Part shown: one piece after another, positions 15,444-24,899 of the stretch | Layout of the letters: each line of letters opens with the position of its first letter | How positions within the stretch are numbered: the stretch's first letter is position 1 | Notes under the pieces: model-generated | Told to the model about the DNA's origin: nothing | What the model saw: the letters and a program-made list of their open reading frames with translations, nothing else | Database searches by the model: none | NCBI GenBank assembly: GCA_029938715.1 | Contig: JAOZUK010000020.1 | Coordinates: forward strand, 1 to 45,615 | Reading direction: 5' to 3' | DNA from: Bacteroidales bacterium | Lineage (GTDB): Bacteria; Bacteroidota; Bacteroidia; Bacteroidales; GCA-2748055 | DNA: 45,615 nt | Translations under genes and position numbers: made by a program

Positions 15444-17771
15444 ATGCAGTTAGTTGCGTTTAGAGTACAAAACTTCAGATCTATAGTGGATACAGGCTGG
15501 CACCAGCTGGCTCATGATAACATCACCAGTCTTATTGGTCAGAATGAGTCGGGAAAGACATCCATTCTTGAGGCTCTGAAAGCATTTCATGATGGCCGCC
15601 TTATTGAAGATATGCTGAGAAGCGATCTTTCACTTCCTGTGGTTAGCTGTAAATTCAGTTTCCAGTTTTCCGATATCGAAAACCTTATCGATAAAAAGAA
15701 GCTCGATCCGGAGATCCGCAAATTAATCAATACAGTTGAAACCATATCTCTTTCAAGAAAATGGGAGGATGATATGGACTCCTTTATGGTTATGGGGGAT
15801 GAATTGCAGGAGTTATACAACGAAACCTACGATCATATTAAGCAAAGGGAGTTAAAAGTCCTGGAACATCTGGAACATCTCAACAGTGAGATAGCTGCTG
15901 CATCCAAGAATCTGAATAAGGCCAACGAGGAGTTGGAGTGGACCAAGGAGAAAGTGGAATCGGTGAAGCATCGGATGAATGAAATTAAACGCAACATCAG
16001 GAAATTTCCTTCAAAAGATAAAAAAGAGGAACTTAAGCAGGAGTTCGATCAGGAGGAGGAGATGCTTGAGCAACTCAATCAGACCCTGGAGCAAAAAAGG
16101 TCTAAACAGGAAGAGAAAAGTGACATTCTTGAGGCACTGGCTGAGAAACAGGGAGTATGTGACAAACTTAACGAACTTAAGGAGCAAACCGGTCTTCTGA
16201 AGGAAGAGCTTTTGGATGTCCAGGAACAGTTAAAACTGGTGCTTCAGATGACCGGGATGTTTCCTTCAGAAAAGGAGCAAAGAGCGGCAGAAATAAGAGA
16301 GGATATCTCACGCACTGACATTGAGCAGCTGAAGGATGAACTGTCTCATTTACAATCTGATCACAGCATTCATATGATTGCGGTGGAATTGGTTTTTGAG
16401 GGAATGAGTATCGAAAGTGCCATGACTGGCGCCAGGACCGAGTATGAATCGAGAAAAAAGTTTTATAGCTCCAATGAACTGGCAGAAGAGATATTCAAAA
16501 TATTACCCGATTTCGAGCTATTCGAAGATTTCAGCTCTCTCCTACCCAACCGCATCGATTTAGAGGACATTATCAAAAGCAATAAACGGGCCGAAGGTTA
16601 TAAAGCTGCCATTAACTTCCTGACCATAACAGGACTCGAATACTCTTTTTTTCAACAACCTTCGAGTCGCATCCTGAAACAGAAGATCGAAAACCTAAAC
16701 GGGGAGCTTACCCTTAATTTTCAAGATTTCTGGAGACAGAATGTGGGTAAGAAAAATAAGATCAAAATCAACTTTGAGCTCTCACACTACGATCATACCC
16801 ATCCGGACAAAAGTGGCAAACCATTCATTGAATTCTGGATTAAGGATGAAAAGGAACGCCTATACCCAAAACAGCGAAGCCGCGGAGTAAGGTGGTTTCT
16901 CTCTTTCTTCCTGGAGCTAAAAGCCACAGCCATGGACAAAAGCCAGCGAAACAAGGTGCTACTCATCGATGAACCGGGAGTAAGCCTCCACGCCAGGGCA
17001 CAGGAAGATGTATTAAAAGTATTTGATGATATCAGTGATCAGATTCAGATTATCTATACCACCCATTCACCTCACCTGATCGATGTGGATAAGTTATACC
17101 GCATCCTTGCGGTACAAAGAGCTGTGGAGGATGATATGAAGAGTGAATCCCTGGTCTTTAGTGCCCGATCGCTCAAATCTGCTACTGCTGATACCCTTTC
17201 GCCCATCTATTCGACCATGGGCGCCCGATTAAACCAGCAGGAGATCATAAAGTCATTCAACAATGTGATCGTTAAGGACCTTGCAAACTTTTACTTTATG
17301 AAAGCCATTGTTGCTCTTACCGGTTTTGAAAAAGAGTGCTATTTTTTACCATCTTCGGGTGCTGAGAGTATACCCACCATGGTTAATATTCTCATTGGAT
17401 GGGGTATCGACTATATTATTCTTAATTTTGGAAATTCCCAGGAACAGAATGTGTATGGTAATTTAATGAAGGAACAATTTGACAACAAGATTGATCTGGC
17501 CAAGGAACAGATGATATTGATGGAAGATTTCCTGGATGCTGAGGATCTCTTTTCCACCATAGATTTTAAAAAGTTTATCATAAAAGTACGTGAAGGAATT
17601 ACAGTAAAGAACTCAGAATACGTAAAAGACAATAACTTTGCCAGGACCATACTTGGCTCCAATTTCCTGCAGGAGGTCAACAGTGGGAAAGTGGTATTCA
17701 AGAACTTTGACGATGAAACCCGCCAAAATATGAACCACTGTATGCAGATGCTCTCCGGATTGCTTAAGTAA
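15444..17771 (+). CDS. OLD/SMC-like AAA ATPase with coiled coil and degenerate Toprim-like tail
   Basis: The start was set at the ATG at 15444 (MQLVAFRVQNFRSI), the usual opening of this group; an in-frame ATG at 15426 overlaps the phosphatase gene. The 775-residue protein has Walker A GQNESGKTS near residue 32, a charged coiled coil from about 125 to 285, an ABC-like signature region near 480 (QRSRGVRWFLSF), Walker B VLLIDEPGVSLH near 505 and TTHSPHLID near 540. The tail at about 605-775 is where OLD proteins carry a Toprim nuclease; the expected glutamate and DxD are not visible (GAESIPTM, ILNFGNSQEQ), so nuclease activity is doubtful. Tight spacing to the phosphatase suggests shared function. 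It could be a DNA-end or membrane-associated ATPase; the role is unknown. Confidence 0.85.
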   Translation: MQLVAFRVQNFRSIVDTGWHQLAHDNITSLIGQNESGKTSILEALKAFHDGRLIEDMLRSDLSLPVVSCKFSFQFSDIENLIDKKKLDPEIRKLINTVETISLSRKWEDDMDSFMVMGDELQELYNETYDHIKQRELKVLEHLEHLNSEIAAASKNLNKANEELEWTKEKVESVKHRMNEIKRNIRKFPSKDKKEELKQEFDQEEEMLEQLNQTLEQKRSKQEEKSDILEALAEKQGVCDKLNELKEQTGLLKEELLDVQEQLKLVLQMTGMFPSEKEQRAAEIREDISRTDIEQLKDELSHLQSDHSIHMIAVELVFEGMSIESAMTGARTEYESRKKFYSSNELAEEIFKILPDFELFEDFSSLLPNRIDLEDIIKSNKRAEGYKAAINFLTITGLEYSFFQQPSSRILKQKIENLNGELTLNFQDFWRQNVGKKNKIKINFELSHYDHTHPDKSGKPFIEFWIKDEKERLYPKQRSRGVRWFLSFFLELKATAMDKSQRNKVLLIDEPGVSLHARAQEDVLKVFDDISDQIQIIYTTHSPHLIDVDKLYRILAVQRAVEDDMKSESLVFSARSLKSATADTLSPIYSTMGARLNQQEIIKSFNNVIVKDLANFYFMKAIVALTGFEKECYFLPSSGAESIPTMVNILIGWGIDYIILNFGNSQEQNVYGNLMKEQFDNKIDLAKEQMILMEDFLDAEDLFSTIDFKKFIIKVREGITVKNSEYVKDNNFARTILGSNFLQEVNSGKVVFKNFDDETRQNMNHCMQMLSGLLK

Positions 17772-17790
17772 CATAAAATCATATAAATAG

Positions 17791-18858
17791 ATGAAAGTTC
17801 ATTTTTTCAGCATCTCTCTAATTGTCTTAAACTTTTTTGTTTCTCAATTATCAGGGCAGGACACGCTGTTGTTGTTTCACCCCACAGCTTATAATCTGGA
17901 AGTGATTCAGAACCTCATGGATGAGGATATACTCTCTCTGGAAGAGTACCACATCCTTGGAGTGTACCACGAATATGAAACCTATGATTATGAAAAAGCG
18001 GAGGAATATATGCGTCTGCACCCCACTGAACACTTTAGTTTGCTGGAGGTTGCCGGTACGCTGGAGCCTGGAAATATTTTTACAATAAATCCATGTACTC
18101 CGCAATTCATCTCTCTTTTCAGCAAGTCGCAAGGTGCCCTGTTTATGGGCGGGCCCGACATACCCCCTGTAACATACCATGAAAAGGTTCACCTGCTCAC
18201 TTCGGTCACCGATCCGTTCAGGCACTACTTTGAACTATCCTACCTGTTTCACCTGCTGGGGGGAAGCCAGGATTACAGTTGGATTCCCTATTTAGAGGGA
18301 AATCAAAGCTACCTGTTAAGCGGGATCTGCCTGGGAATGCAAACCATGAATGTGGCCACAGGGGGCACCTTGGTGCAGGATATCCCCACTGAGATATATA
18401 ACATCTGGAGTGCCGAAGATCTCCTCAATGGGGATCCGGACCAGATGCACAGGAATTATGCAGATAAGGTAAATACCGGGTGTGATGCTCCCACTTCCTA
18501 TCATTTCCACAGGGTAAATCTGGAGAAAAAGGAGATCCTAACGAAAGGGATTGGATTTAAGAGCCGCGTGGCCCCCCTGGTACTCAGCTCCCATCATCAG
18601 GCTCTTGAGAAACTTGGGACAGGTTGGGTGATAGTTGCCACCTCCATGGACGGAAAGATTGTCGAAGCAATTCGACACAGCAAATATCCTCATGTGCTGG
18701 GTGTTCAGTTCCATCCGGAAAAGCCCGGCCTTTTCGACCCCACCATTGAGCACCCACAAAATTGCAACAGTACCATCAATTTCCAGGAGTCCATTAAAGA
18801 TACTGACTCCCATGCTTTTCACCTGGCATACTGGAGTTATCTGGCATCAATTTTATGA
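17791..18858 (+). CDS. Exported class-I glutamine-amidotransferase-like hydrolase (peptidase C26-like)
   Basis: A 355-residue protein with a signal peptide (1 to about 22, ending LSGQ). The C-terminal half has the class-I amidotransferase triad: C180 in SGICLGMQ, H308 and E310 in GVQFHPEKPG. This is the layout of gamma-glutamyl-hydrolase/PuuD-like enzymes (C26), which cut gamma-glutamyl bonds; no synthetase partner is fused, which fits a stand-alone hydrolase. The first 130 residues are a less familiar lead. Export is unusual for C26 proteins apart from secreted gamma-glutamyl hydrolases. The gene starts 19 bases after the ATPase stop and may belong to that transcript; its substrate is unknown. 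Confidence 0.8.
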   Translation: MKVHFFSISLIVLNFFVSQLSGQDTLLLFHPTAYNLEVIQNLMDEDILSLEEYHILGVYHEYETYDYEKAEEYMRLHPTEHFSLLEVAGTLEPGNIFTINPCTPQFISLFSKSQGALFMGGPDIPPVTYHEKVHLLTSVTDPFRHYFELSYLFHLLGGSQDYSWIPYLEGNQSYLLSGICLGMQTMNVATGGTLVQDIPTEIYNIWSAEDLLNGDPDQMHRNYADKVNTGCDAPTSYHFHRVNLEKKEILTKGIGFKSRVAPLVLSSHHQALEKLGTGWVIVATSMDGKIVEAIRHSKYPHVLGVQFHPEKPGLFDPTIEHPQNCNSTINFQESIKDTDSHAFHLAYWSYLASIL

Positions 18859-18863
18859 ACTGA

Positions 18864-19238
18864 CTATTCAATCTCGATAAAACTGATATCCAGATTCAGG
18901 ATGGAGGAGTAATACTCTCCCCGTTCAAGGATATCATCATCGCCCTCTTCATACACCCAATTGATCTTCAGGTCATAACCGTCGTTATCTACCTCTTTTA
19001 ATTTCTTTAGAAGCCTCAACATGTATTTGGAGGTTCCACTGTTCAGGTACTCCATTTCAATATCTACTTCGGTGTAGGATGGCGGAGATGAGGCATAAGC
19101 GATAATCCAATCCAAAATATCCTCATAGAAAAGAGATACATCCTCAGGGATGGACCTGCCCTTGAATCTGATCTTACCGGACGGATCCAGCAATACATAT
19201 GGTGTTTTCTGAGTAGGTTGAAACTCTAGTTTATCCAT
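18864..19238 (-). CDS. SiaC-like regulatory phosphoprotein (DUF1987)
   Basis: A 124-residue protein matching the DUF1987/SiaC family in length and pattern: an opening strand with TPYVLLDPSGKIRFKGRSIPED, a helix YEDILDWIIAY, then EMEYLNSGTSKYMLRLLKKL and an acidic tail. In Pseudomonas SiaC is phosphorylated by SiaB and dephosphorylated by the SpoIIE phosphatase SiaA. The usual phospho-acceptor region reads roughly YFNTSSxK; here it is YLNSGTSK (residues 64-71), so S67, T69 or S70 could be the acceptor. It is convergent with the C26 gene, 5 bases apart, and near two SpoIIE phosphatases that are plausible partners. No kinase or cyclase is in view. Confidence 0.85.
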   Translation of the reverse strand: MDKLEFQPTQKTPYVLLDPSGKIRFKGRSIPEDVSLFYEDILDWIIAYASSPPSYTEVDIEMEYLNSGTSKYMLRLLKKLKEVDNDGYDLKINWVYEEGDDDILERGEYYSSILNLDISFIEIE

Positions 19239-19332
19239 GGCATTGCTACAAAAGTCTACCCAATATAGTAAAATTTTGATTGCTCCGGATGTTATCCAGT
19301 TTCATTTTATTACATATTATCAAGAGGATGGA

Positions 19333-20352
19333 TCAGAAGTACATCTTAGCCATGGGTGCAATATCCTCAGAGGCAAACTCCCCCTTTAGGAAACGATAAT
19401 ACCCGGTAATGGCAATCATGGCTGCATTGTCGGTAGTATAGCTAAGTGGAGGAATAAATATGTCCCAATTCTGTTTTCCTGCCTCCTGGACTATTGCACT
19501 TCGCAACGCAGAATTTGCGGACACACCACCGGCCAGGGCAATCTGATTGATTCCCTTTGTTGTTGCAGCTCTCCTGAGTTTATTCATCAATATATCAACT
19601 ATGGTTTTTTGAAGTGAAGCTGCCAGATCGGCTTTGTGCTGCTCCACAAATGCGGGATTCTCCTTAAGCCGATCTCTCAGAAAATAGAGAAATGACGTTT
19701 TCAAACCACTGAATGAGTAATCGAATCCCTGCAACCTGGGCTTGTTAAAGGTAAACTTGTGGGGATCACCTTCAGAAGCCAATCTGTCCAGATGAGGTCC
19801 GCCCGGGTAGGGCAATCCCAGCAACTTGGCACATTTGTCAAATGCCTCCCCTGCTGCATCATCAATGGTACGGCCAATAATTTCCATCTCATAGGGGTCC
19901 TTCACCACCACAAGCTGGGAATGCCCCCCTGAGACGAGCAAACATAAGAACGGAAATTCGGGTACCCTCTCGGCGCCTTTCTCCGACTGAATGAAATGTA
20001 CCAGAATATGTGCCTGCAGATGGTTTACCTCGATCATAGGTATACCAAGTGCAGCTGTGAAACCTTTAGTGAAGGAGGTCCCAACCAACAACGACCCCAT
20101 GAGTCCCGGACCTCTGGTAAAAGCCACAGCATCAATCTGATCTCTGGAAATGCCTGCAAGTTTCAATGCCCTGTCAACCACAGGAACAATATTCTGTTGA
20201 TGAGCCCTGGAGGCAAGTTCAGGAACTACTCCCCCATATTGAATATGCACATCCTGAGTGGCCACCACGTTTGAGAGCAGCTCCCTATCCCTCATCACCG
20301 CGGCGGATGTATCATCACAAGAGGATTCAATCCCCAGAATTACAGTACCCAT
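19333..20352 (-). CDS. tsaD: tRNA threonylcarbamoyladenosine synthase subunit TsaD
   Basis: TsaD transfers the threonylcarbamoyl group to A37 of ANN-decoding tRNAs together with TsaB and TsaE. The 339-residue length and motifs are standard: GIESSCDDTSAAV at the start, the metal-binding pair H111 and H115 in VNHLQAHILVHF, the nucleotide-binding LLVSGGHSQL, and ALAGGVSANS near the C-terminus. The start at 20352 is supported by the conserved MGTVILGIESS opening. It faces away from the tamB-like gene across only 26 bases, so the two promoters must lie partly inside the coding regions. Confidence 0.97.
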   Translation of the reverse strand: MGTVILGIESSCDDTSAAVMRDRELLSNVVATQDVHIQYGGVVPELASRAHQQNIVPVVDRALKLAGISRDQIDAVAFTRGPGLMGSLLVGTSFTKGFTAALGIPMIEVNHLQAHILVHFIQSEKGAERVPEFPFLCLLVSGGHSQLVVVKDPYEMEIIGRTIDDAAGEAFDKCAKLLGLPYPGGPHLDRLASEGDPHKFTFNKPRLQGFDYSFSGLKTSFLYFLRDRLKENPAFVEQHKADLAASLQKTIVDILMNKLRRAATTKGINQIALAGGVSANSALRSAIVQEAGKQNWDIFIPPLSYTTDNAAMIAITGYYRFLKGEFASEDIAPMAKMYF

Positions 20353-20378
20353 GACAACTTTTACTACTTTTGTTTTGA

Positions 20379-23300
20379 TTGATCATAAGAAGAGACAAAA
20401 GTATTAAAAAGATTGCGAAAATAGGGTTAATTGTGGTGCTGGTGTTTTTAACCATTCCTGCACTCTCTTTGCTGTTTCTTCAAAACAGGCAGGTGCAGAC
20501 CCTGGTTACTAAATATGTTGCTGCTCGATTATCGGAGGAGCTGATGACCTCTATCTCACTCTCGTCCATCAACTACTCCTTCTTCAAAAGAGTTCATATC
20601 CAGGATCTGTACCTGGAAGACCTTTATGGAGATACCCTGATCTACTCCGAACTCACTGAAGTGCGGTTGAAGCAGATTTTTTCGGGCCGGAAGGGAGTGG
20701 AGATACGAAAAATTACTGTTGAAAATGCCTGGTTGAACCTAGTGATTGATAGCAGTAATGTGGTCAATATCAAATACTTCGTAGACCTCATCAATAAGCC
20801 ACATGTTCCTCCAGAACGAAAATCCAGGTTGCATATTGCTAAGATTGAGATGATCGATGGCCGGTTTTCCCTCTCAAAAATGGTAAAAAATGAGACCAAT
20901 AATGAAATTAATTTCACGGATTATCACCTTGAAAATTTGCAGATTAAGGTAGATGACCTGATCAGTGAGAGGGACACGGTCAGCATGGATATCGTCTCCC
21001 TGACCACCCGGGAAAAATCAGGGTTTGAGATTGCATCACTAACTTCAGGATTATCTCTCGGCAAAACCCATATGCATTTTGATGAGTTGGATATATTAAC
21101 TGAAGGCTCTGTATTTCAGGTTCCGGAACTCAAATTCAATTTCGAGAAATTTAAGGATTTCAAATACTTCTCAAGCAAGGTGGACCTGGTCTTTGAATCC
21201 AATCAATCTACATTAAAAATAAGAGATCTTGCCTACCATGCTTCGGCTACAATGGGGATGCTGGATCACATAGACATTGAAGGTAAGGTCTTTGGAAAAT
21301 TAAACGACCTGCGTGGAAAAGATCTGTTAATGACTTTTGATCAAAACAGCACACTGGCATTTGATTTCGTAATGATTGGTTTGCCACAATTTAAAAACAC
21401 CTTCCTGGAGTTGAACTTCAAGGAGCTAAATACATCGGTAGGTGCTTTAAATACCTTGGTTGGAGAGTTAAAGGATAACTCAAGGGATCTTCTTTACCCG
21501 TGGAACAACCTTGGCAATCTGGATTTCAGGGGTCGTTTTACCGGTTATCCCGACGACTTTGTTGCATCTGGACTGCTCCATACAGATATGGGGGGAATGG
21601 TAATGGACCTCTCATTTAAACCCGACTCATCGAATCGAATTAAGTTTAACGGTCATTTAAAAACCAATGATTTCAGTTTGGGAGCGTTTTTGGAACAGGA
21701 AGAGGTACTGTCAGAACTGGATATGGATGTTTATACCGATGGAAGTATTACCAGTGGACAGATAGAGGCCAGGTTAAGTGGCAACATTGACTCCCTGGAG
21801 TTTTACCATTACGCTTATAGCAACATTACACTTGACGGAGAATTTACAAACAACACGTTTGACGGAGGGGTAAGCATAAGTGATCCTAATATAAAAATGG
21901 ATTTCCTGGGGAAGATGGATTTCTCGGGAGAAGTCCCGGTTTACAATTTCACAGCCGATGTGGCCCGTGCCCGTCCTTACTATCTTAAGCTTGGAAATGA
22001 GGAGCCCAATACTTTCGCATCATTTCTGATTGAAACGGATATTTCAGGGAAAACCTTGGATGAAATGAATGGCGAGGTGAGGGTGGTTAATAGCCTGTTT
22101 TCCAAGGGAGATGCGCTGATTCAGCTCTACGACTTTAATATTTCCACCAGAAATACGCCCGACTACTCTGAGATTCTGGTTAACTCGGAGATATTTGATG
22201 CGCATATCCAGGGCAAATATAAATTATCTGGCTTGCCTGTTTCCTTCAAAAACCTTGTTGATAGGTACATAAATGTGGATGTGGAGAATGAACCATTTAT
22301 TGATTCCCTGACCCGATTTACATACCAGTTTGATTTTAAGCGCGTAAATCCATTACTGGACTATTTTTATCCAGATCTTCAAATTGGTGATCACAGTCAA
22401 TTGCGAGGCACTTTTGATCCTTCCATGGCCAATAGCAACTCCTATGGTACATTCACAAACTTACAGTTCAGAGGCAACAAGTGGACCAATGTTGATTTAA
22501 TCACTGAAATAGGGGATGGAGATTTTCAGTTACATTTTGATTCAGATTCATTAAGTTATGGAAATAGTGTTTCATTGGTGGATCACCAGATCTATTTTTA
22601 TGCGGCAAATGACACTACTCAACTCAATATGTTCTGGGATAACCACGAAGATCCCAGCTTCAAGGGGAGCATTAATTTAACCGGGACTTTGCAATCTGAT
22701 TCTCTGGAGAACAGGGGATTTCTAATTCAGGTACACCCCACAGATTTCTATATCAACAATGACCTTTGGAATTTATCCAGATCCTCTGTTCTCATACGCA
22801 AGCAGTACGTTAAGATCGACAGTCTGATGGTAAGAAACAGGGAGAGATACCTGCTTGCAGATGGATATATTTCATCTCATGAAGATCAGGCATTGAACCT
22901 AGAGGTTAATAAAATGAACCTTCATGAATTATCAAAGCTGGCAGGACTTAATGCAGAGTTAACGGGAAATATAAGTGGTATTGCCAACTTTCAAAAATTG
23001 GATGGAACTCCCTACATCTTTTCAGACCTGAGGGTGGATACTCTTATTTTCAATGATCAAATGCTGGGGACAACCCAACTAAATGCGGATTGGGATGATA
23101 CCCAGAGATCAATCAACATAAAACTTAACTCCGAAGCTGAGGGTGTAAAGATCCTGGATGTGGATGGAGCCTTTTCACCCAAAAGCAGAACGCTGGACTT
23201 TGACATTCATATGAACGATATTAAGCTGGAGGCTTTCGAACTTTATGCTAAAAATGGGCTTGAGGATCTGAGCGGCATGGTCGATGTAAGCCTAACCCTT

Positions 23301-24848
23301 GACGGGACGCTCCATAAGCCAGAGCTGAACGGTACCCTTAATCTGGATCAGGGTGAAGCAACCATATCATTTCTCAATACACACTATACCTCTAACGATA
23401 AGGCCAGGATATATAACAACAATGTTTACCTGGAAGATTTTGTTGCTCTGGACGAACTGGGGAATACAGCCCGCATAAGTGGTACACTGACCAATACCTA
23501 TTTCAAGGATTTCCGAACCAATATCAATATTGAAGCTAATAACCTGATGTGTTTGAATACCACGTCCATTGACAATGATGTGGTATATGGCTCAATATTT
23601 GCCACCGGGAATGTGGGTATTAACGGACCATTTAACGCAATAAAGATAAGTGTTAAGGCAACCACTGAACAGAACACAGCCATTTACCTGCCCCTATACA
23701 CAGCCAGGGAAGTACAATCTTCAGATTTCATCTCCTTTATCATTAAGGATGAAGTGAAAGAGGTGGTGGTTCCTTTAGATACAAAGAAAATAGGGGGACT
23801 GGAGATGGACCTGGATCTGGACGTGACTGAGGAGGCAGAGGTTCAATTGATCTTTGATCCCAAGATGGGAGATATTATTGAGACCAGTGGTCAGGGCAAT
23901 CTGCGTATCCTGCTGGATCAAACCAGCGGTTTCACCATGTTTGGAGATGTGGAGCTATTGAAGGGGGACTACCTCTTTACCCTTCAGAATGTGATCAATA
24001 AACGATTCGAGATTGAGCCGGGAGGAAAGATCATTTTTAATGGATCGCCTACCGATGCAACCATCGACCTGGAAGCCATCTATACCACCCGAACAGCTCC
24101 GTATAACCTCTATCCCGGCGATCCAAGCGAAGCAGAATCATTAAAAAAGCGCATCCCTGTAGAGTGCAGTCTAATCCTGCAGGGTGAACTGCAATCCCCA
24201 ATAATCTCCACCGGTATTGAATTACCAACTGCCGATCCCAAAACCCGAGAACTGCTAACCAGCGCCACAAGGACTGAAGATGAGTTGATGAAACAGTTTA
24301 TTTCACTCCTTGTGATCAATAATTTTTACAGCGTCTCGGGGTATGGAGCAGGAGATATCGGAGGTGTGAACAGCAATGTGGCGGGTGTCACTGCAAGTGA
24401 ACTATTCTCCAATCAACTTACAAACTGGCTTTCTCAAATCAGTGATGATTTTGATATCGGGGTCAACTACAGGCCCGGTGATGAAGTGACCAGAGATCAG
24501 GTGGAACTGGCACTCTCCACACAATTGCTTGATGACCGGATCATTATCAGCGGAAATGTGGATGTGGGGGGACAGGAGACCAATCCTTCCAGCGGTGCAG
24601 CCAACAATCCATATATTATGGGAGATTTTGATGTGGAGTTTAAATTGACTGATAATGTGAGTTTGATAGCCTTCAACAGAGCCAGGGATGAACTTCTTTA
24701 TGAGACCGCTCCATATAAGCAGGGAGTGGGTATCTCCTACGAGGAGGAGTTCAATAGCTTTAAACAACTTAGAATGCGCTATAGGGAGGGCCTTTCCAAC
24801 AGGAAAAAGAGGAAGAAAAAGTCCATAGAGCCGGATTCAGAAGAGTAA
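20379..24848 (+). CDS. TamB-like translocation/assembly or lipid-transfer protein
   Basis: A 1489-residue protein with one N-terminal membrane anchor (about residues 13-33), a long periplasmic part of repeated beta-strand segments (for example NGTLNLDQGEATISFLNT and GLEDLSGMVDVSLTLDGT), and the conserved TamB/DUF490 C-terminal region at about 1000-1450, including GQGNLRILLDQTSGFTMFGD and LLKGDYLFTLQN. Family members are AsmA-like bridges between inner and outer membrane for lipid transport or outer membrane protein assembly. The start is a TTG at 20379 that directly follows an in-frame TGA; the first in-frame ATG would delete the membrane anchor, so TTG is the best choice. A TamA/BamA-like partner is not nearby. 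Confidence 0.92.
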   Translation: MIIRRDKSIKKIAKIGLIVVLVFLTIPALSLLFLQNRQVQTLVTKYVAARLSEELMTSISLSSINYSFFKRVHIQDLYLEDLYGDTLIYSELTEVRLKQIFSGRKGVEIRKITVENAWLNLVIDSSNVVNIKYFVDLINKPHVPPERKSRLHIAKIEMIDGRFSLSKMVKNETNNEINFTDYHLENLQIKVDDLISERDTVSMDIVSLTTREKSGFEIASLTSGLSLGKTHMHFDELDILTEGSVFQVPELKFNFEKFKDFKYFSSKVDLVFESNQSTLKIRDLAYHASATMGMLDHIDIEGKVFGKLNDLRGKDLLMTFDQNSTLAFDFVMIGLPQFKNTFLELNFKELNTSVGALNTLVGELKDNSRDLLYPWNNLGNLDFRGRFTGYPDDFVASGLLHTDMGGMVMDLSFKPDSSNRIKFNGHLKTNDFSLGAFLEQEEVLSELDMDVYTDGSITSGQIEARLSGNIDSLEFYHYAYSNITLDGEFTNNTFDGGVSISDPNIKMDFLGKMDFSGEVPVYNFTADVARARPYYLKLGNEEPNTFASFLIETDISGKTLDEMNGEVRVVNSLFSKGDALIQLYDFNISTRNTPDYSEILVNSEIFDAHIQGKYKLSGLPVSFKNLVDRYINVDVENEPFIDSLTRFTYQFDFKRVNPLLDYFYPDLQIGDHSQLRGTFDPSMANSNSYGTFTNLQFRGNKWTNVDLITEIGDGDFQLHFDSDSLSYGNSVSLVDHQIYFYAANDTTQLNMFWDNHEDPSFKGSINLTGTLQSDSLENRGFLIQVHPTDFYINNDLWNLSRSSVLIRKQYVKIDSLMVRNRERYLLADGYISSHEDQALNLEVNKMNLHELSKLAGLNAELTGNISGIANFQKLDGTPYIFSDLRVDTLIFNDQMLGTTQLNADWDDTQRSINIKLNSEAEGVKILDVDGAFSPKSRTLDFDIHMNDIKLEAFELYAKNGLEDLSGMVDVSLTLDGTLHKPELNGTLNLDQGEATISFLNTHYTSNDKARIYNNNVYLEDFVALDELGNTARISGTLTNTYFKDFRTNINIEANNLMCLNTTSIDNDVVYGSIFATGNVGINGPFNAIKISVKATTEQNTAIYLPLYTAREVQSSDFISFIIKDEVKEVVVPLDTKKIGGLEMDLDLDVTEEAEVQLIFDPKMGDIIETSGQGNLRILLDQTSGFTMFGDVELLKGDYLFTLQNVINKRFEIEPGGKIIFNGSPTDATIDLEAIYTTRTAPYNLYPGDPSEAESLKKRIPVECSLILQGELQSPIISTGIELPTADPKTRELLTSATRTEDELMKQFISLLVINNFYSVSGYGAGDIGGVNSNVAGVTASELFSNQLTNWLSQISDDFDIGVNYRPGDEVTRDQVELALSTQLLDDRIIISGNVDVGGQETNPSSGAANNPYIMGDFDVEFKLTDNVSLIAFNRARDELLYETAPYKQGVGISYEEEFNSFKQLRMRYREGLSNRKKRKKKSIEPDSEE

Positions 24849-24899
24849 AACTTTCCTATCTTAGCAACTTACTATTTCCAACACTTAAATTTTTAGATC

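Noticed and set aside
15444-17771. Anti-phage OLD-type nuclease (Gabija-like)
   Set aside because: No UvrD-like helicase partner is adjacent and the Toprim acid residues are not visible, so a known defence system was not claimed.
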